In this document: positions 32,701 through 43,130 of the stretch, piece after piece
How the letters are laid out: the number at the start of each line of letters is the position of its first letter
Position numbering within the stretch: the stretch's first letter is position 1
Assembly (NCBI GenBank): GCA_964036045.1
Contig: OZ038389.1
Span: 37,395,998 to 37,459,997 of the forward strand
Source of the DNA: Eutreptiella sp. 'Long Island Sound 2002'
Lineage: Eukaryota > Euglenozoa > Euglenophyceae > Eutreptiales > Eutreptiaceae
DNA length: 64,000 nt
Direction of reading: 5' to 3'
Notes under the pieces: model-generated
The model's input: only the letters and a program-made list of their open reading frames with translations
Told to the model about the DNA's origin: nothing
Databases searched by the model: none
Made by a program: the position numbers and the translations under genes

Positions 32701-35700
32701 GTACGTGTTCTCTTTGGTCGCGGAGGACGACTTTCTCTTGGCCGGCGTTTCGTCGTGTCACCCTGTCGTCCCGACTACCGCGCCCCTCGGACATCGTTCG
32801 ACGACTTCGAACCAGCATTCGGGATCGTGGCATTCCTATCAACGCTAGAGCTCACCGCGGCTTACCTATCAGAGGTTTGCACTTCTCGAGGGGGCACAGT
32901 GCAAGAAATGAGGGACGCGACAAAGCCCGAGGCAATCCCCTCCTGCCCTTCGACGCTGGAGGATCATATCCATCGGGGAGACCCCCCCTTAAAGGGGGAG
33001 TTGGCGGTTTTGGTATATAAAGGCTGGTCGGCTGTCTTCTGGGCGTCCGGCCTTTGTTGATGGAGGTCATTGGGGCCCACGGAGGGTGGGGGAGGAGGAC
33101 TGCGGGTTTGTGGGACCGACTGGCGTGGCAGCACACGCAGCCATTGCCGTGGAGTCCCGTAGGTGTTGCGCACCATGCCCCACCAGAGGGTTCCACGCGG
33201 GGTTGTCGACATATCTAAACCAAATCACGCCAAAATTTTGGGGCTTTAAAGTTTTTGTTTAGAGGGCGGGGGGGGGGGGGGGCACCGGCAATGAGGACGT
33301 GTCTTAATTGGCACAATGTTGACTTCCCTCGGGTGCATGTTGCCTCCACGTCGCCCTTCAGGCCACAGCTCCCACAGTCATGCAAACCACCTTGTCCCGG
33401 GCACCTCACTACATTTGACCCCCCCCCCCCCCTGTAAGATCCCCCCCCCCCCCCTGTAAGGCATCTGAGATGGAATGCCCTCCCGCCCCTTCCACGTTGC
33501 CGTTACCATATCCCTGTTCTGAAGACCGCAACTGGCACTCCATGTCCCCAGCACTTGCACTTTCAGCCAAACAAGCTTGGAAGCGAGTCAACACCAAAGT
33601 TCGTTGAAATGCAAGGCATATTACACAGAATGGGTTGAGCTGCAGGGCCATTCTCTGACTCTTGCTCTGGCTGTTGCATTGCCTCAGCCTCTGGCTGGTC
33701 ATTCTCGTTCAGCACGTTGCGCTTGTTCCTTACGTGACGGGTGCTCCTTTGCCCTTTCTTGCAGGCAACGAGGCCTGCACAGGTGTTTTGGGGTGTCATT
33801 GCTTTGCCCGCGAAAACATCCGTGGGGACTACATGCTTCACCAGGCAACGGCACTTGTCGGGGTCTTCTTTCAGAAACAAAACAGCACCTCACGTTTACA
33901 GCAAGAAAGGGTTTGGTTTGTACTTGGGTGTACATCGAAGAAGAAATTCACTCGAGTTGCAGCAAAGAAACAAAAGTGCTGAGCCACACTGTTCTTGCCA
34001 CTCCGGTTGCATTTTTCAATTCTTTTGGGGGTTAAAACGGAACGAGTTATGTGCAAATGTGCGCACCAGACGTCGGCTTTTTATTCGCAAGAGGTCTACT
34101 TTTCGGACGCGCAAAGTGTCACATCCCGTGCTCCATGCCCCCATCCCTTCGCACCAACCGACCTGCCCAACGAACCCCCCACTGTTCTCCGAGCCGGTTG
34201 TCGGTTCCGTTCCGACGACGCACGCGCATGCGGGCACACCGCCCTCGTCCCCCCTCATGGTCGGGAGTTGTCGGTCGCTTCAGGTCTATTTCTGGGCGGG
34301 TTGAGAGACGGCAGTCGACTGTCACCATCGGCCTTTTGGCAGTCACGGCTTTTCGCACTTCACTTCTGCGTGGCTCGAAACATCGGAGGCAGATTTTGGG
34401 CTTTGCACTTCCATGAACGTGAATGTGGGGATCGATGCCAAGCGTCCCGAGCCCACCCAGCCACAGTGGCTCGAAGGCACCCCCCGCCCCCCGCCCACCC
34501 CCACTGCCTTCGGGGGAAAAGTGTCAGAGTCGTGGCCGGACTGCCGGCGACTTTTGATGCCCAAAGGCGTCTGCAAAACAGGGGCCCGGGGATTGCCAGA
34601 CTCCGACGTGCCCAGGCACATCATGCCCCCAAATGAGGCGTACGGGTGGGGGGACGTCTCGGGGGGCGTCCAGGGGAGCCGAAGCCATGACCCCCGGGCC
34701 GGTGCACACCTGCAGGCGTTCTGTCAGGTCCGCCCTCTCGACGCTCGAGGGGTCGCAACTCGCGTGCTCCGAGCTCCCCAAACTGCAGAGGGCGTCGTGG
34801 ACGTCCGCGACGATGTGGCAGGGCTCCGAGTCGACCAACGAGGCCAGGGAGTTGCAGCTCATCTGCTTGTTGTGCGCCGGGGTGATGGCCGCGGTCAGGG
34901 CGGCAGGGATTTGGATGAAGGTCTGATTGCAGACCCCCTGCAACGGGAGGGCGTGCGTTGTGGGAAGAGGGGCCCTCTGGAGCAGGCGGGTGCTGAAGTC
35001 AGGAAGTCCCCCCCACCCCCCGCCCAGGCTAACATCAGAAGAGGGGAGGGGGGGGGGGGGTCTGGGACCCAAGAGTTTGTGTACCAAAAATGGTCCGACC
35101 AGATCTTTCCGATGGTAAACGTCGTTTTGTCCCGCGATGGTCACTTTGGTGGGGGGGGGGGTTCTAATGCAAGCCCCCCCCCCCCCAATTGCGCGTGCTT
35201 GACAGGCAGTGGAAAGGCCAAAATTGAGCAAAGAAACCAGGTATTCCGCACCTTTTTAATCACACAAAGACGCTGTTAAACAGACCCGTCAATCACATTT
35301 CTACATCTGACCTCAACCTACAGCCAATACAGAGGGGGGGGGGGGATTTGGTGCCTGGGCAATATGGCGGTGGCAAATTTGGCGGAAGCACGGAACAAGG
35401 CAACACCCGTGGAGCATGCAAAGCACAAGGGGATGGGAGGACAACGCAGGAAGCCCCTGGATTAGGTGTGGGAAATTTGGCGGCCAAATTGAAACGCCGG
35501 CACCCAACTTACGCCCCCCCCCCCCATGACACAATGGGTCAGCAGCAACCAACATCCAGGCACCACCAACAAGTGACAATGGGTGACGCGGAAGCCCCGG
35601 AAACCTGCGTTGAGGTGGTGGTCAACCAGCGGTTACCGGCGTGTGGAACAGCGGTTGGGAGGGAACAACCGATTGGAGCAGTGCCGGGGGCGGACAGACA

Positions 35701-38700
35701 CGGTTGGCTGGGCTGACTGTCACCCCCCCCCCGCGCCTTCAAGCGCACGCCTGCTGCCCCATCGACCGCGTTACTTTTGAATGTCGGTAAGTGTCTCAGG
35801 CAGTGTCTTGAGCGGGGCATCTATCATCAGTGATCTCGTGGGGCATGTGCAGAGGCTACGAGGGTAAACAGATACCCCACTTGTCCCAGCGACGCAAGGG
35901 TCCGGAATGCATACGATCCCCACGCCTACCGGAGCTCGGACAAGCCCGGAGCTTGTGCTCAGCACGCACCAATACCGAGTGGATACGCTACGGAGGCCCA
36001 CCGTCACCGGCACCAAATGCACCAAAATGCAGTGCAGCCACATCAGATGGGGATCTGGTGATGAATGTGCGTGTTCTGAGAGGGTCACGGACGTGTGTCT
36101 CGTCACTGTCTGCCCATTCGTGCCCGCGAATGTTGACCGAAGAGGGCTTTAGGTGAAGGTGAACTCAGGGCCCGAAAGAAGAAGGCGGAGTGCCCAAAGC
36201 CGCAGGGCCCGCGGCAGTGCGGATGTCTGCTTGTCATGGCAGAAGGTTCAAGGGCGAGAGGCCAATAGGCGCCGCCACAGGCTAACAGAGCTAACCACCA
36301 ATGCCTTGTGCCAACCCCCAACCCCCCGGTGGGCGGGGCGGGACTCCCGGGGGGAGGAGGACAGCCCGGGACGGCATGGGAGGGCAGAGGGGTCGGACAC
36401 CTAACCACCAGTCCACCACCCGGAGACGACTGCCTTCAACGAGCGTCCCCAGAGCCATGGGACGGCACCCACTCGAAGGCACCCGACTTCAAAGAGGCGT
36501 GGGAGGGCAACACAATGCAAATTGGTGCGGGAAACGAACCGCCCTGTCAGAGCGCGAAGCGCTGTCTTTCTGTGGTCCGGAGCGGTGTCCGCAGACAGCG
36601 CGGCATCAAGAAGGGGGGGGGGGGGGGGCTCCAATGGTCGGGTTGCAATGTCCGCATTCGGAGGCTCTGGCCACGCCTGCCCCACGGCTGCCATCGCCTT
36701 CTGTCCATCAAAGCCGCTGTATGGCGCTTTCACAGTTCCAAGTTTGATGCCAAGTTCAGCCCTCGTCCCTGTGTCCGCTCTCCATCCCGGCGTTCCGGGC
36801 TCTACAGGGCTATGCGTACATCCGGGTCAAGGGTCACTCCCTCCCCCCGTGCTGCTGCGATGGCCGGCCCCACTCGGCCACACCCGCTTGGGCTAAGACG
36901 GGGGTCCTTAGGTGGGGGAGGGGGGGTGGCACAAGGCCTCTCTGATTGTCTGCCTTTGGCGGCGCCTATTGGCCTCTCGCCACTGCACATCCCGACCCTC
37001 TGTGGGCCCGAACGTGTTTTGGTTGTGTCAACGGAGCCCCCGGATGACTTGTCCTGTTTGACTACTCCGGGGTCGGCCATCCCGGAGACGGGGCTGTTGC
37101 CCGTGCCGTTGACCGGGTGCATCCAGATGCACACACCCCGAGTCCATGCGGGCCGACTCCGGCACTGACTTGTGCGCGCTGGGGGTGTGGGGACGGGGGG
37201 GGGGGGGGGTGCCACTAAGCAACGGTCTGGTCCCGGGGACATGGCCCATGCTCCGATCTGAGCTGATGCCCCGAGGCATCGGGACCAGGAAACCGCTGCG
37301 GGTCCAGGGGGCACGGGCCTGCGGATACCACCCAATGCCCTCGGTGGACGCAAGGGCCATGCGGCCAGCAGGTCAAGGGACGTCCCTGGGCCGGAGGAGG
37401 CGGGTGTGTCGGGCATCGGGGGCGCGGAGGGACGACCATCTCATCGATCATTCCGTCGAAATCTCGAAAATCGGTGTAGTCGCGACTTGTGGACGGGTCG
37501 TAGTGGGACGAGAGGTGGCCCATGGACTCCGAGGCCACAGGGAAGTCGGATTTGGATGGGGGAGGGCCCTTCAGCCGCTCGCATTCCACTGCAGAGCGCC
37601 GGGCAGGGGGGGGGAGAGGCAGGGCGGGGTCCCCAACACACCGGACAGACCGGGTGGGGGACTGTTCCATGCGGCAACGGTCGTTTCTGATCTCAGAAAT
37701 GTGGGTTGTCTTTTTGTTTCGACACCAAAATCAGAAAGGTGACACAATGAGGGGCAGAATTGGTACGTTGGTGCGCCTAAGATACGGAGGGGGGGGGGGG
37801 GGGCTCCTCGGTTTATGATGCTGACCCCCCCCCCCCGTGCCACATTCCGTCGGGTTGTTGTTTCTTTACGGGGCCCTGGACAGTCACCCGTTCTCCCCTT
37901 CGCATGTTGCGTAGGGTCGCTGCGTTCTGTCGGCTGCTGCGGCCGGTGCTCCCGCTGGTGTCGTTTCCGCGTTCGCGGAGCCCAGTAGTTGGCGTGCCGG
38001 GGCTGTGCTGAATGTGGCGGGATGTGCCGTTTGCGCGTTAGCGGCGGCCGGTGGTTGGCATGTTGGGGGTTGTGCTGGCACAAAAAAGGAATAGTTGTGG
38101 CCGAAGGGCCATCCCTTTGGGGTAAGGGGTCGTGGTGCAACGCGGGCAGACCACTCTGGCACGGCGCCGCAGATCGATGCGTGTCGCCACCCAGTGCCCC
38201 CACCGGGCGATGCCCCGCACGGACCACTGCCCTGTGCATCACGCGTGTCGCTGGGCAGACGCGGGGATGCCTGGCGCCCCCGGAGTTGTGCTTTGTGGAC
38301 AAGGGGCGGGGGCTCCTCCACTGGACGCTGTACGGCCGTTTAGCGTTGGGGTCACAGTCGTGATGGTCGTGGGGATGCAGCCGCTGAGGGACGTGCACCT
38401 GCGGTCCCGGGCAGGGGGGGTGCTCGGGCCCATGGGGAGACGGCGGCGAAGAGCAGCCCCCGTGGAGTCCACGCCCCAACGACGAATTCTACGGTGTTTT
38501 TATGACCCTGAGCGCCGGGCCATCGGAGAACGTCGCGGGTTCTCCAAGTCCCCGCCAGCGGACCCCGGCCTCTGAGACGGGGCGGACATCCCTCGGCGAA
38601 CTGTTTGGCTCGGCGTTGGGGGGCGCACCGATGGGCTATTGGGGTCATGGGCCCGGGGCCGCGGTGGACCGCCACCCGCTCGGGCCGTGTGGGGCTGGAC

Positions 38701-41700
38701 CGGGGGACTGACCGCAGGGAAACCGGAGTGGGTGCTCCGGGGGGGGGGGGGGGGGGCAACGGAACATGTTGAGGGGGTCACGGGCGGTCGGTTGCGGGAG
38801 CAAGCGACCGCACGGCGTGACCGCCGATGCATCCTTTTGTTTTGTGCTCGGACCTCTGTGTGCCTCGTGAGTGCTCGGACGCTTTGACCGGACCTTAATG
38901 ACAAACAAAGTACACCATCGGAAATCCCACGCGGGAGACCACACGCCGCCGGAGGCGTTGGGATGTACGCTGGGACGTCAGAGCCAGTGCACGAGGGGGA
39001 GGACTGCCACGTGTGGCCGATGATCGCTTGGCTTCGCTTCGAGACGCCATGCGGCTGCGCATTTGTGAGCCTTTCCATGTTCCGATGGGACTGGCGGGGG
39101 GGGGGGGGTGCGTTGTGAGGGTGTTGAGGGCCCGGGGGTCGTGTCGAGGGGTTGGGGTGGTGTCGAGAGCATTGGGGGCCAAGTGGACGGGGCTGGGGTC
39201 ATACTGAGGGCATGGGAGTCGTGCGAAGGGCATTGGGGTCAAGCTGAACGGGGCGGCGTCATGCCGGGGGGCGCTGGTTTTGAGGGTGTGTGTTGCTCGC
39301 TTCGAGGGCGTTCGGGTCGTCTTGAGGGCTTTTGGCAACAACCCACAAGGCCATGGAGCACTCAGGCAACACTAGACACCAGCCACCGAAAAGCGGTCAC
39401 GATGGATACTCTTTTGGCGCTGGACGTGCCGGGGAAAACATTTCTGTGGTCACCACACTCTGACTTTGAGGTGAGTGAGAAAGGGGGGAAGGGGGGGGTG
39501 CTCCTCCTTCCAATTCTTCGATTCAAGCGCCGGGTTGTTTGGCCGGGGGGGGGGGGGGCACAGGTCCTCACTGACACATCCCCTGTGCCAGAGCAGGAGC
39601 AGGAGTCCGCCAAGTGTCGGTGGCGGGTGGGCAGGCTGTGACAGTGGACCATACCCACGTACTGCCGCTTCAGCATATCCACGACGCAGCAGACCATTGC
39701 GATGGTTTGGAGGTCGTATTGGGCTAAATAGTGGTGCAGCACCGCCTTGATGTACGACCTGCGGTGTGCGGGGGTGAGGGCAGGATTCATTAGAAGGGAA
39801 AGGACCTCAGAGGGGGCCCCAGCAGCGGTTAGACAGGCGGTTGGAGGAGGTTGCCGAAGCGGCTGGGGGCGGGTACCGTCGGTTACAAATGCCATTGAAA
39901 CTGGCACTTGGCGTCAGGGAGACAGTGGCTGGGCGTTGTCTGGGCGCCCTGGAGGGGGGGGGGGGGGGGGGCTCCCCCCTTCCAATGCATCCCTGGGTGA
40001 TGGTGCAGGATGTCACGGCTGCGGCACTGCACCGGTGCTGCCGGATCTCACATGTCAAAGAGAGATTTTCACGAACCGTCGGCCCCTGACACCTCCCGAC
40101 GCGTCGCACGCCCCCGCGTTGGGCCCCAGCGCCTTGTACGACGCCCCGACACGTCGCATTTCTGACAATACTCTCCCGGATGACGCTTCGCCGTTGGCAA
40201 ATGGGCGGTCTGTTGGTGCCACCGTGTCAGGGGCTGGACACAGTCGCGTGCGCTGAAGTGCCAACGCCCGTTCAGAGGTACGATGGGTGAACACAACGAT
40301 GGATCGGGACTTAAATCGGGGCTGTCCTGAAGACTAAAGAAAAAGACAAACTGCCGGCATCCGGTACACTCGAACCTCCGCAGAGCGCCAGCCGGCGAGA
40401 GACTGCAGTTGGTCATCGGCCAACCGCCGTCGGTTGAGTGTCAACCGCCGTCGGTTAACCGAATCCCGCCACCGATACCCTCGGGCTGTCCCTAGCGGAG
40501 GAAACAAAAAACGAGAAATCTCGTTCCTAGAGGACAGCCCTGACGCCAAGAGAAACAGACCTTCAGCCACCATCGGCGGGACCGGGTGCAGCTTCATAGC
40601 CCTCAGTCGACAAAGGGGCATCCCGGGTCCGATGTGGGAATGGACCGGACGGGGGTGTGAACACCGAAACCAGAGACCCGGGGGTCACACAAATGCGTGT
40701 CAGGGGCCTTGTGTATGTGGCGGCCAAAAACTGAAAGCGGACACATTCGCTTCCGTACGGGAGTTGGGGGGGGGGGGAATCCGTGTGTGGGAAACCGTGC
40801 CATTCCTTTGAGATGAGCGAACCAATTCCGCCGGGTTGGCAAAGGGTGCGCATGAGAAACAGTGGACGGCTGCCGGTATTTCCCGGAGGACTTTCCTGGG
40901 GCATCCACCAGCGCTCCTGTCTGCGACCCTTTGAACGCCACGGGGACACTGCAAATGAGGGAAAACCACCGCAGCACTTCTGCGGCTTCCGTGGGAAACC
41001 AATCATCATTGACCAAATCCTTTGGCACGAGCAGAGGCACGGCCTCACGAAAACCCGTGCAAATCCTTCAAAACACCGAACGAATGGCGCACCACAATTT
41101 CGCACAGAAGTCGTGCCACAGCAAGTCCCCCCGGTGTAGCCCCCCCACCGGCGGTCTGAGAAAAGTCCATGTCCCTTGACGGTCCTTCGGGGCATTTCTC
41201 ACAGGGCAGTCCGGAAGAGGAACACGATCAATGACTGTGAGGGTGCCTCGGGACCGCCCCCGACCGCCCGGGGCCCACCGGCACCCCCGAGCCCTCCCCA
41301 CGGCCCTGGCCCATCCCCCGGCTGCACCGTCGACACGTGAAACAGGAGGGGGAAGGGGTCCCTCCGACGCCGTCGGACCCCCCACAAACGGCAGGTCACT
41401 GCCAACGCGGACGGTCCACCGCCGAACGCCGTCGCGTGTCCGGGACTGTCCGCGGGTCAACAACGGCGGCAGCAACGCGCACGACGCCGTGTCCCTGACG
41501 GAGGCCTCTGCCAGCCCTGAGCACTCGACACAGTGCCAGCCCCAGTCCCAGCCCCCCGGAGGAAGCCTGTGCTATTGCAAGTGCGCACAAGAGGCGATCA
41601 GCACAAAAAGCGCAGGAAGAAAATGGCTCGTCAGTGGCCTAAAAGACCATAGGTACCTTTCTGTTACAAAGAGTGCAACGCGAAGACAACCTGTGGGTGG

Positions 41701-43130
41701 GACACCAACAAGTGTGCAGGAGTAATGCAGCGGTACGCAATGCGTACCAGATGCCCTCGCTAAGCAGAGACCCCTGGATCTGCCATATATCATCTTGAGT
41801 TCAGGTATGTGATGAAAGCAGTGGAAATGCAGAGACCCCCTCCCCCCGGGCCGGTGGCCTCACTGGAAATGGGTTGTGAAGGATCTCCGCGGGGCGTGTG
41901 TGCCGATAGTATAGGAAAATCGTAGCACCAATCGGCGCACGTCTCACTGCAGGGTCCTGTGTGTGGTGCATGCCATGACGCATACGCCGAGCTGGACCAG
42001 ATACCATGACTCTGTAGCCACCTACGCAGCCGATACCCAAACCGATCCCAGACCCCCCCCCCGGACCACTATCTTGGGCCGAGCGGGACCCTGACCCCCC
42101 AAACGCTGTGCCCCCCCGCCCCCGCCCCCACCCCCCCGCCCGTTGGGCTGTGGGATGCGGATGTGAATTTTCAAGTCTCTGCCCTCAAACGGCCCCAGAC
42201 GGACACACAAGAGATCAGACAAAGATCTGCCGTGACACCCCCGTGGGCGCCTTTCACTGTGATGCAGGGATGGATGTGGTGGGGGGGGGAGGGGGTCCCT
42301 TGAACAAAAAGTGATCCCCCCCCCCCACATACATCTTCGCGTTCAGCACATTCCGCTGATCAATTTGATGGGCCTCATGACATTTTTTGAAAGAAATTTT
42401 TTTTCGAGATTTAGGACCACTTTTGGCCCCTCAGAAAAGAAATCGGCGGCTTCGGCCCTTTACCACAAGAGGGACAGTATCGGAGCCGTCTTTTCGTCAT
42501 CTTGGGCCCCTCAGAGCCCCCCCCCCCCCCCCCTGTGTGACATTCCGTCGGGTTGTTGTTTCTTTACGGGGCTCTGGACAGTCACCCGTTCTCCACTTCG
42601 CATGTTGCGTCGGGTCGCTGCTTTCCGTCGGCCGCTGCGGCCGGTGCTCCCGCTGGTGTCGTTTTCGCGTTCGCAGAGCCCAGTGGTTTGGTGTGCTGGG
42701 GCTGTGCTGGATGTGGCATGGTGTGCCGTTTGCGCGTCAGCGGCGCCCGGTGGTTGGCGTATTGGGGGTTGTGCTGGTTGTTGTGCCCCCCCCCCCCCCC
42801 CCAACACAAATCGGTCCCCACCATATCCAGCCCTGCTGTGACGGGGAAGGGTACCCCGACAGAAGCGTGCGTGGGGGCTGCTCGCCCTGTCTAATGTGCC
42901 TCCGGCCACGCCGCAGCACAGAGCCCTGGCGCGCGTCAGGGGGTGCCGAGCGGTGCACGCGGCAGACCCCCTCCCCCCCTCCAGTGCACAGCAGACCTCA
43001 TGAGCGGATTGTAGGCCATCCCGGTCCTCAGGAGGTGGGGCTGCATGATGCGCCCCAGGGACTGCCACACGGTGACTAAGTCCGACCGGCCAACGCCCAA
43101 GGCAGCGGCTGCATTGGCGGCGCAGACGTC
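26496..43130 (-). CDS. WDR59-like protein, GATOR2/SEACAT subunit (3' part of gene)
   Basis: Eight minus-strand exons are inferred: 43130-42997, 39758-39655, 37588-37437, 34937-34710, 31922-31741, 30223-30093, 28933-28827 and 26738-26496, all phase-compatible, about 400 codons. WDR59 (Sea3/Mtc5 in yeast) is a subunit of the GATOR2 complex at lysosomal or vacuolar membranes and relays amino-acid supply to TORC1. Matches to the known order of the family: a segment like ALGVGRSDLVTVW, then HHYLAQYDLQTIAMVCCV, a variable linker, LYGAVLQRLGLWVQRTEVD, and a C-terminal RING-type finger. The N-terminal WD40 and RWD parts are not found; they should lie upstream of 43130, and I could not place them. The usual CxxC pairs just before the RING are not evident. 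Introns, some of several kilobases, carry dispersed repeats. WDR24 is the closest alternative. Confidence 0.7.
27115..27325 (+). repeat. MITE-like family B, copy 1
   Basis: Begins GATGCATTGGAAAGG and ends CCTTCTAATGCATCCCTGG, inverted repeats of about 17 bases. The middle (CCCAGCCACCGTCTCCCTGAT…CTTTGGCAACCTCCTCC) matches the copies at 39.8 and 44.5 kb. It lies in the last intron of the WDR59-like gene and holds G and C runs next to its left end. Confidence 0.8.
28181..28510 (+). repeat. Dispersed repeat family D, copy 1
   Basis: Begins GGTCTGGGACCCAAGAG after a G run and ends near GGGCAATATGGCGGTG. About 325 bp are almost identical to 35056-35379. The phrase GATGGTCACTTTGGTCTGGGG followed by a G run occurs inside it and again just beyond its right end. 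Confidence 0.88.
28827..28933 (-). CDS. WDR59-like exon before the RING
   Basis: The acceptor TTGGTGTCCTTCAG and donor CTCAAG|GTATGG enclose 35 codons including SFCKVELSCARPEIYPG. The phase fits both neighbours. A second possible donor, CCTG|GTAAGG, lies inside (just before 28880) and would shift the phase, so use of the downstream donor is inferred. Confidence 0.42.
28972..29150 (+). repeat. TTGGCGGTT-rich dispersed repeat, copy 2
   Basis: Matches 24996-25180, including the GGTCCTGA lead, the G run, GTTTGTGTGTCTGGACTGGCT and the tandem GGCGGTTGG motifs. A related inverted stretch lies at 40409-40470. Confidence 0.75.
29566..29832 (+). repeat. 26-bp minisatellite, about 10 copies
   Basis: Unit ACGATTTGAGATGCATTTCACTACCA. 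All copies are identical except one base in the ninth. It lies in an intron of the WDR59-like gene. Confidence 0.95.
30093..30223 (-). CDS. WDR59-like exon, Ser-rich segment
   Basis: The two-base carry AG from the previous exon plus the first A gives Arg, then KGGAFPSSGKSSDCESLDV and a Pro/Gly-rich stretch. The donor GACGCAG|GTATGT matches consensus very well. No domain is recognised. Confidence 0.48.
30526..30652 (+). repeat. TTGGCGG/TTGGTGGCGG microsatellite
   Basis: Tandem GGTTGGCGGTTGG and GGTTGGTGGC units, the same motif as in the dispersed repeats at 25.0 and 29.0 kb. Confidence 0.85.
31741..31922 (-). CDS. WDR59-like exon, LYGAVLQRLGLWVQRTEV segment
   Basis: The frame contains YNKWRGLYGAVLQRLGLWVQ then RTEVDLFVRC, matching the family motif of a Tyr-anchored helix, R.GL, and RAEV-type sequence shortly before the zinc fingers. 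The acceptor is TGTGCCTCGTTTCAG and the donor is TTCAG|GTATGC. A poly-C-led dispersed repeat begins about 58 bases upstream. Confidence 0.68.
31980..32240 (+). repeat. Poly-C-led dispersed repeat family A, copy 1
   Basis: A C run leads into TGTGTGACATTCTGTCGGGTTG and about 250 bp shared with 37.8 and 42.5 kb. The second half holds two tandem versions of a ~61-bp segment (GTTCGCGGAGCCCAG… and GCGCGTCAGCGGCGCCC…). Confidence 0.85.
33563..33894 (-). CDS. Unknown ORF nested in an intron of the WDR59-like gene
   Basis: About 110 codons in AT-richer DNA than its surroundings, ending in TGA. The frame has LKEDPDKCRCLVKHVVPTD, several cysteines and basic residues, then an acidic glutamine-rich tail. 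It reads like ordinary protein and could be the end of a transposon protein or of another gene. A possible acceptor (CTTGCTGTAAACGTGAG) lies at its 5' end. No family is recognised and no ATG is present at its start. Confidence 0.3.
34710..34937 (-). CDS. WDR59-like exon, second linker segment
   Basis: The acceptor GCCCTCCCGTTGCAG and donor CTGCAG|GTGTGC enclose 76 codons with G/C-rich third positions, including NQTFIQIPAALTAAITPAHN and a Ser/Asp/Cys-rich stretch. The phase is 0 at both ends, matching the next exon. It might be an exon of this gene specific to the lineage; no outside family is recognised. Confidence 0.5.
35056..35379 (+). repeat. Dispersed repeat family D, copy 2
   Basis: Near-identical to copy 1 apart from homopolymer lengths and a few substitutions. 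It lies in the intron just upstream of the exon at 34937. Confidence 0.88.
37437..37588 (-). CDS. WDR59-like exon, variable linker
   Basis: The acceptor GGCGCTCTGCAG follows a C-rich tract. 50 codons include PPPSKSDFPVASESMGHLSS and a Tyr/Asp-rich stretch, reading like a disordered, phosphorylatable linker. Carry G plus TG makes Val, consistent with the exon before. The donor ATG|GTCGTC is weak, so the 3' limit is uncertain. Confidence 0.5.
37824..38078 (+). repeat. Poly-C-led dispersed repeat family A, copy 2
   Basis: Same structure and orientation as copy 1, with a 13-base C run at its start. It lies in the intron upstream of the exon at 37588. Confidence 0.85.
39655..39758 (-). CDS. WDR59-like exon, DLQTIAMVCCV segment
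   Basis: The acceptor CACCCCCGCACACCGCAG precedes SYIKAVLHHYLAQYD and LQTIAMVCCVVDMLKRQY, the helical segment typical of WDR59 (DVQT.AML-like core). The donor is GTATGG after 39655, or GTGGGT after 39659; the first fits the phase of the next exon. The end of a MITE-like repeat lies about 22 bases upstream of this acceptor. Confidence 0.68.
39781..39997 (-). repeat. MITE-like family B, copy 2
   Basis: Reverse-oriented copy with both inverted ends (CAGGATTCATTAGAAGG at left, CCTTCCAATGCATCCCTGGG at right). It lies in the intron just upstream of the exon at 39758. Confidence 0.8.
42517..42784 (+). repeat. Poly-C-led dispersed repeat family A, copy 3
   Basis: Starts with a 17-base C run and ends directly before another long C run. 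It lies in the intron just 3' of the exon at 42997. Confidence 0.85.
42997..43130 (-). CDS. WDR59-like exon, NAAAALGVGRSDLVTVW segment
   Basis: The acceptor TGCCCCTGTGCTCCAG is about 45 bases from a long C run (minus strand). 44 codons correspond to the family segment where a lone cysteine is followed by NAA.AL.VGR.DLV.VW. The donor ATGAG|GTCTGC leaves two bases that, with the first base at 39758, make Arg, giving NPLMR-SYIKAVLHHYL exactly where the family has a similar Arg and helix. Confidence 0.65.

Noticed and set aside
40640-41043. Two exon-like minus-strand segments (41043-40909 and from 40730) with open frames and plausible splice sites
   Set aside because: They lie inside the intron between the exons at 42997 and 39758, which join perfectly in phase at a conserved family position. 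Including them would break that match.
41231-41725. 164-codon plus-strand frame
   Set aside because: It is proline/arginine-rich in GC-rich DNA within an intron of the minus-strand gene. No domain is seen and minus-strand frames in the same place are equally open.
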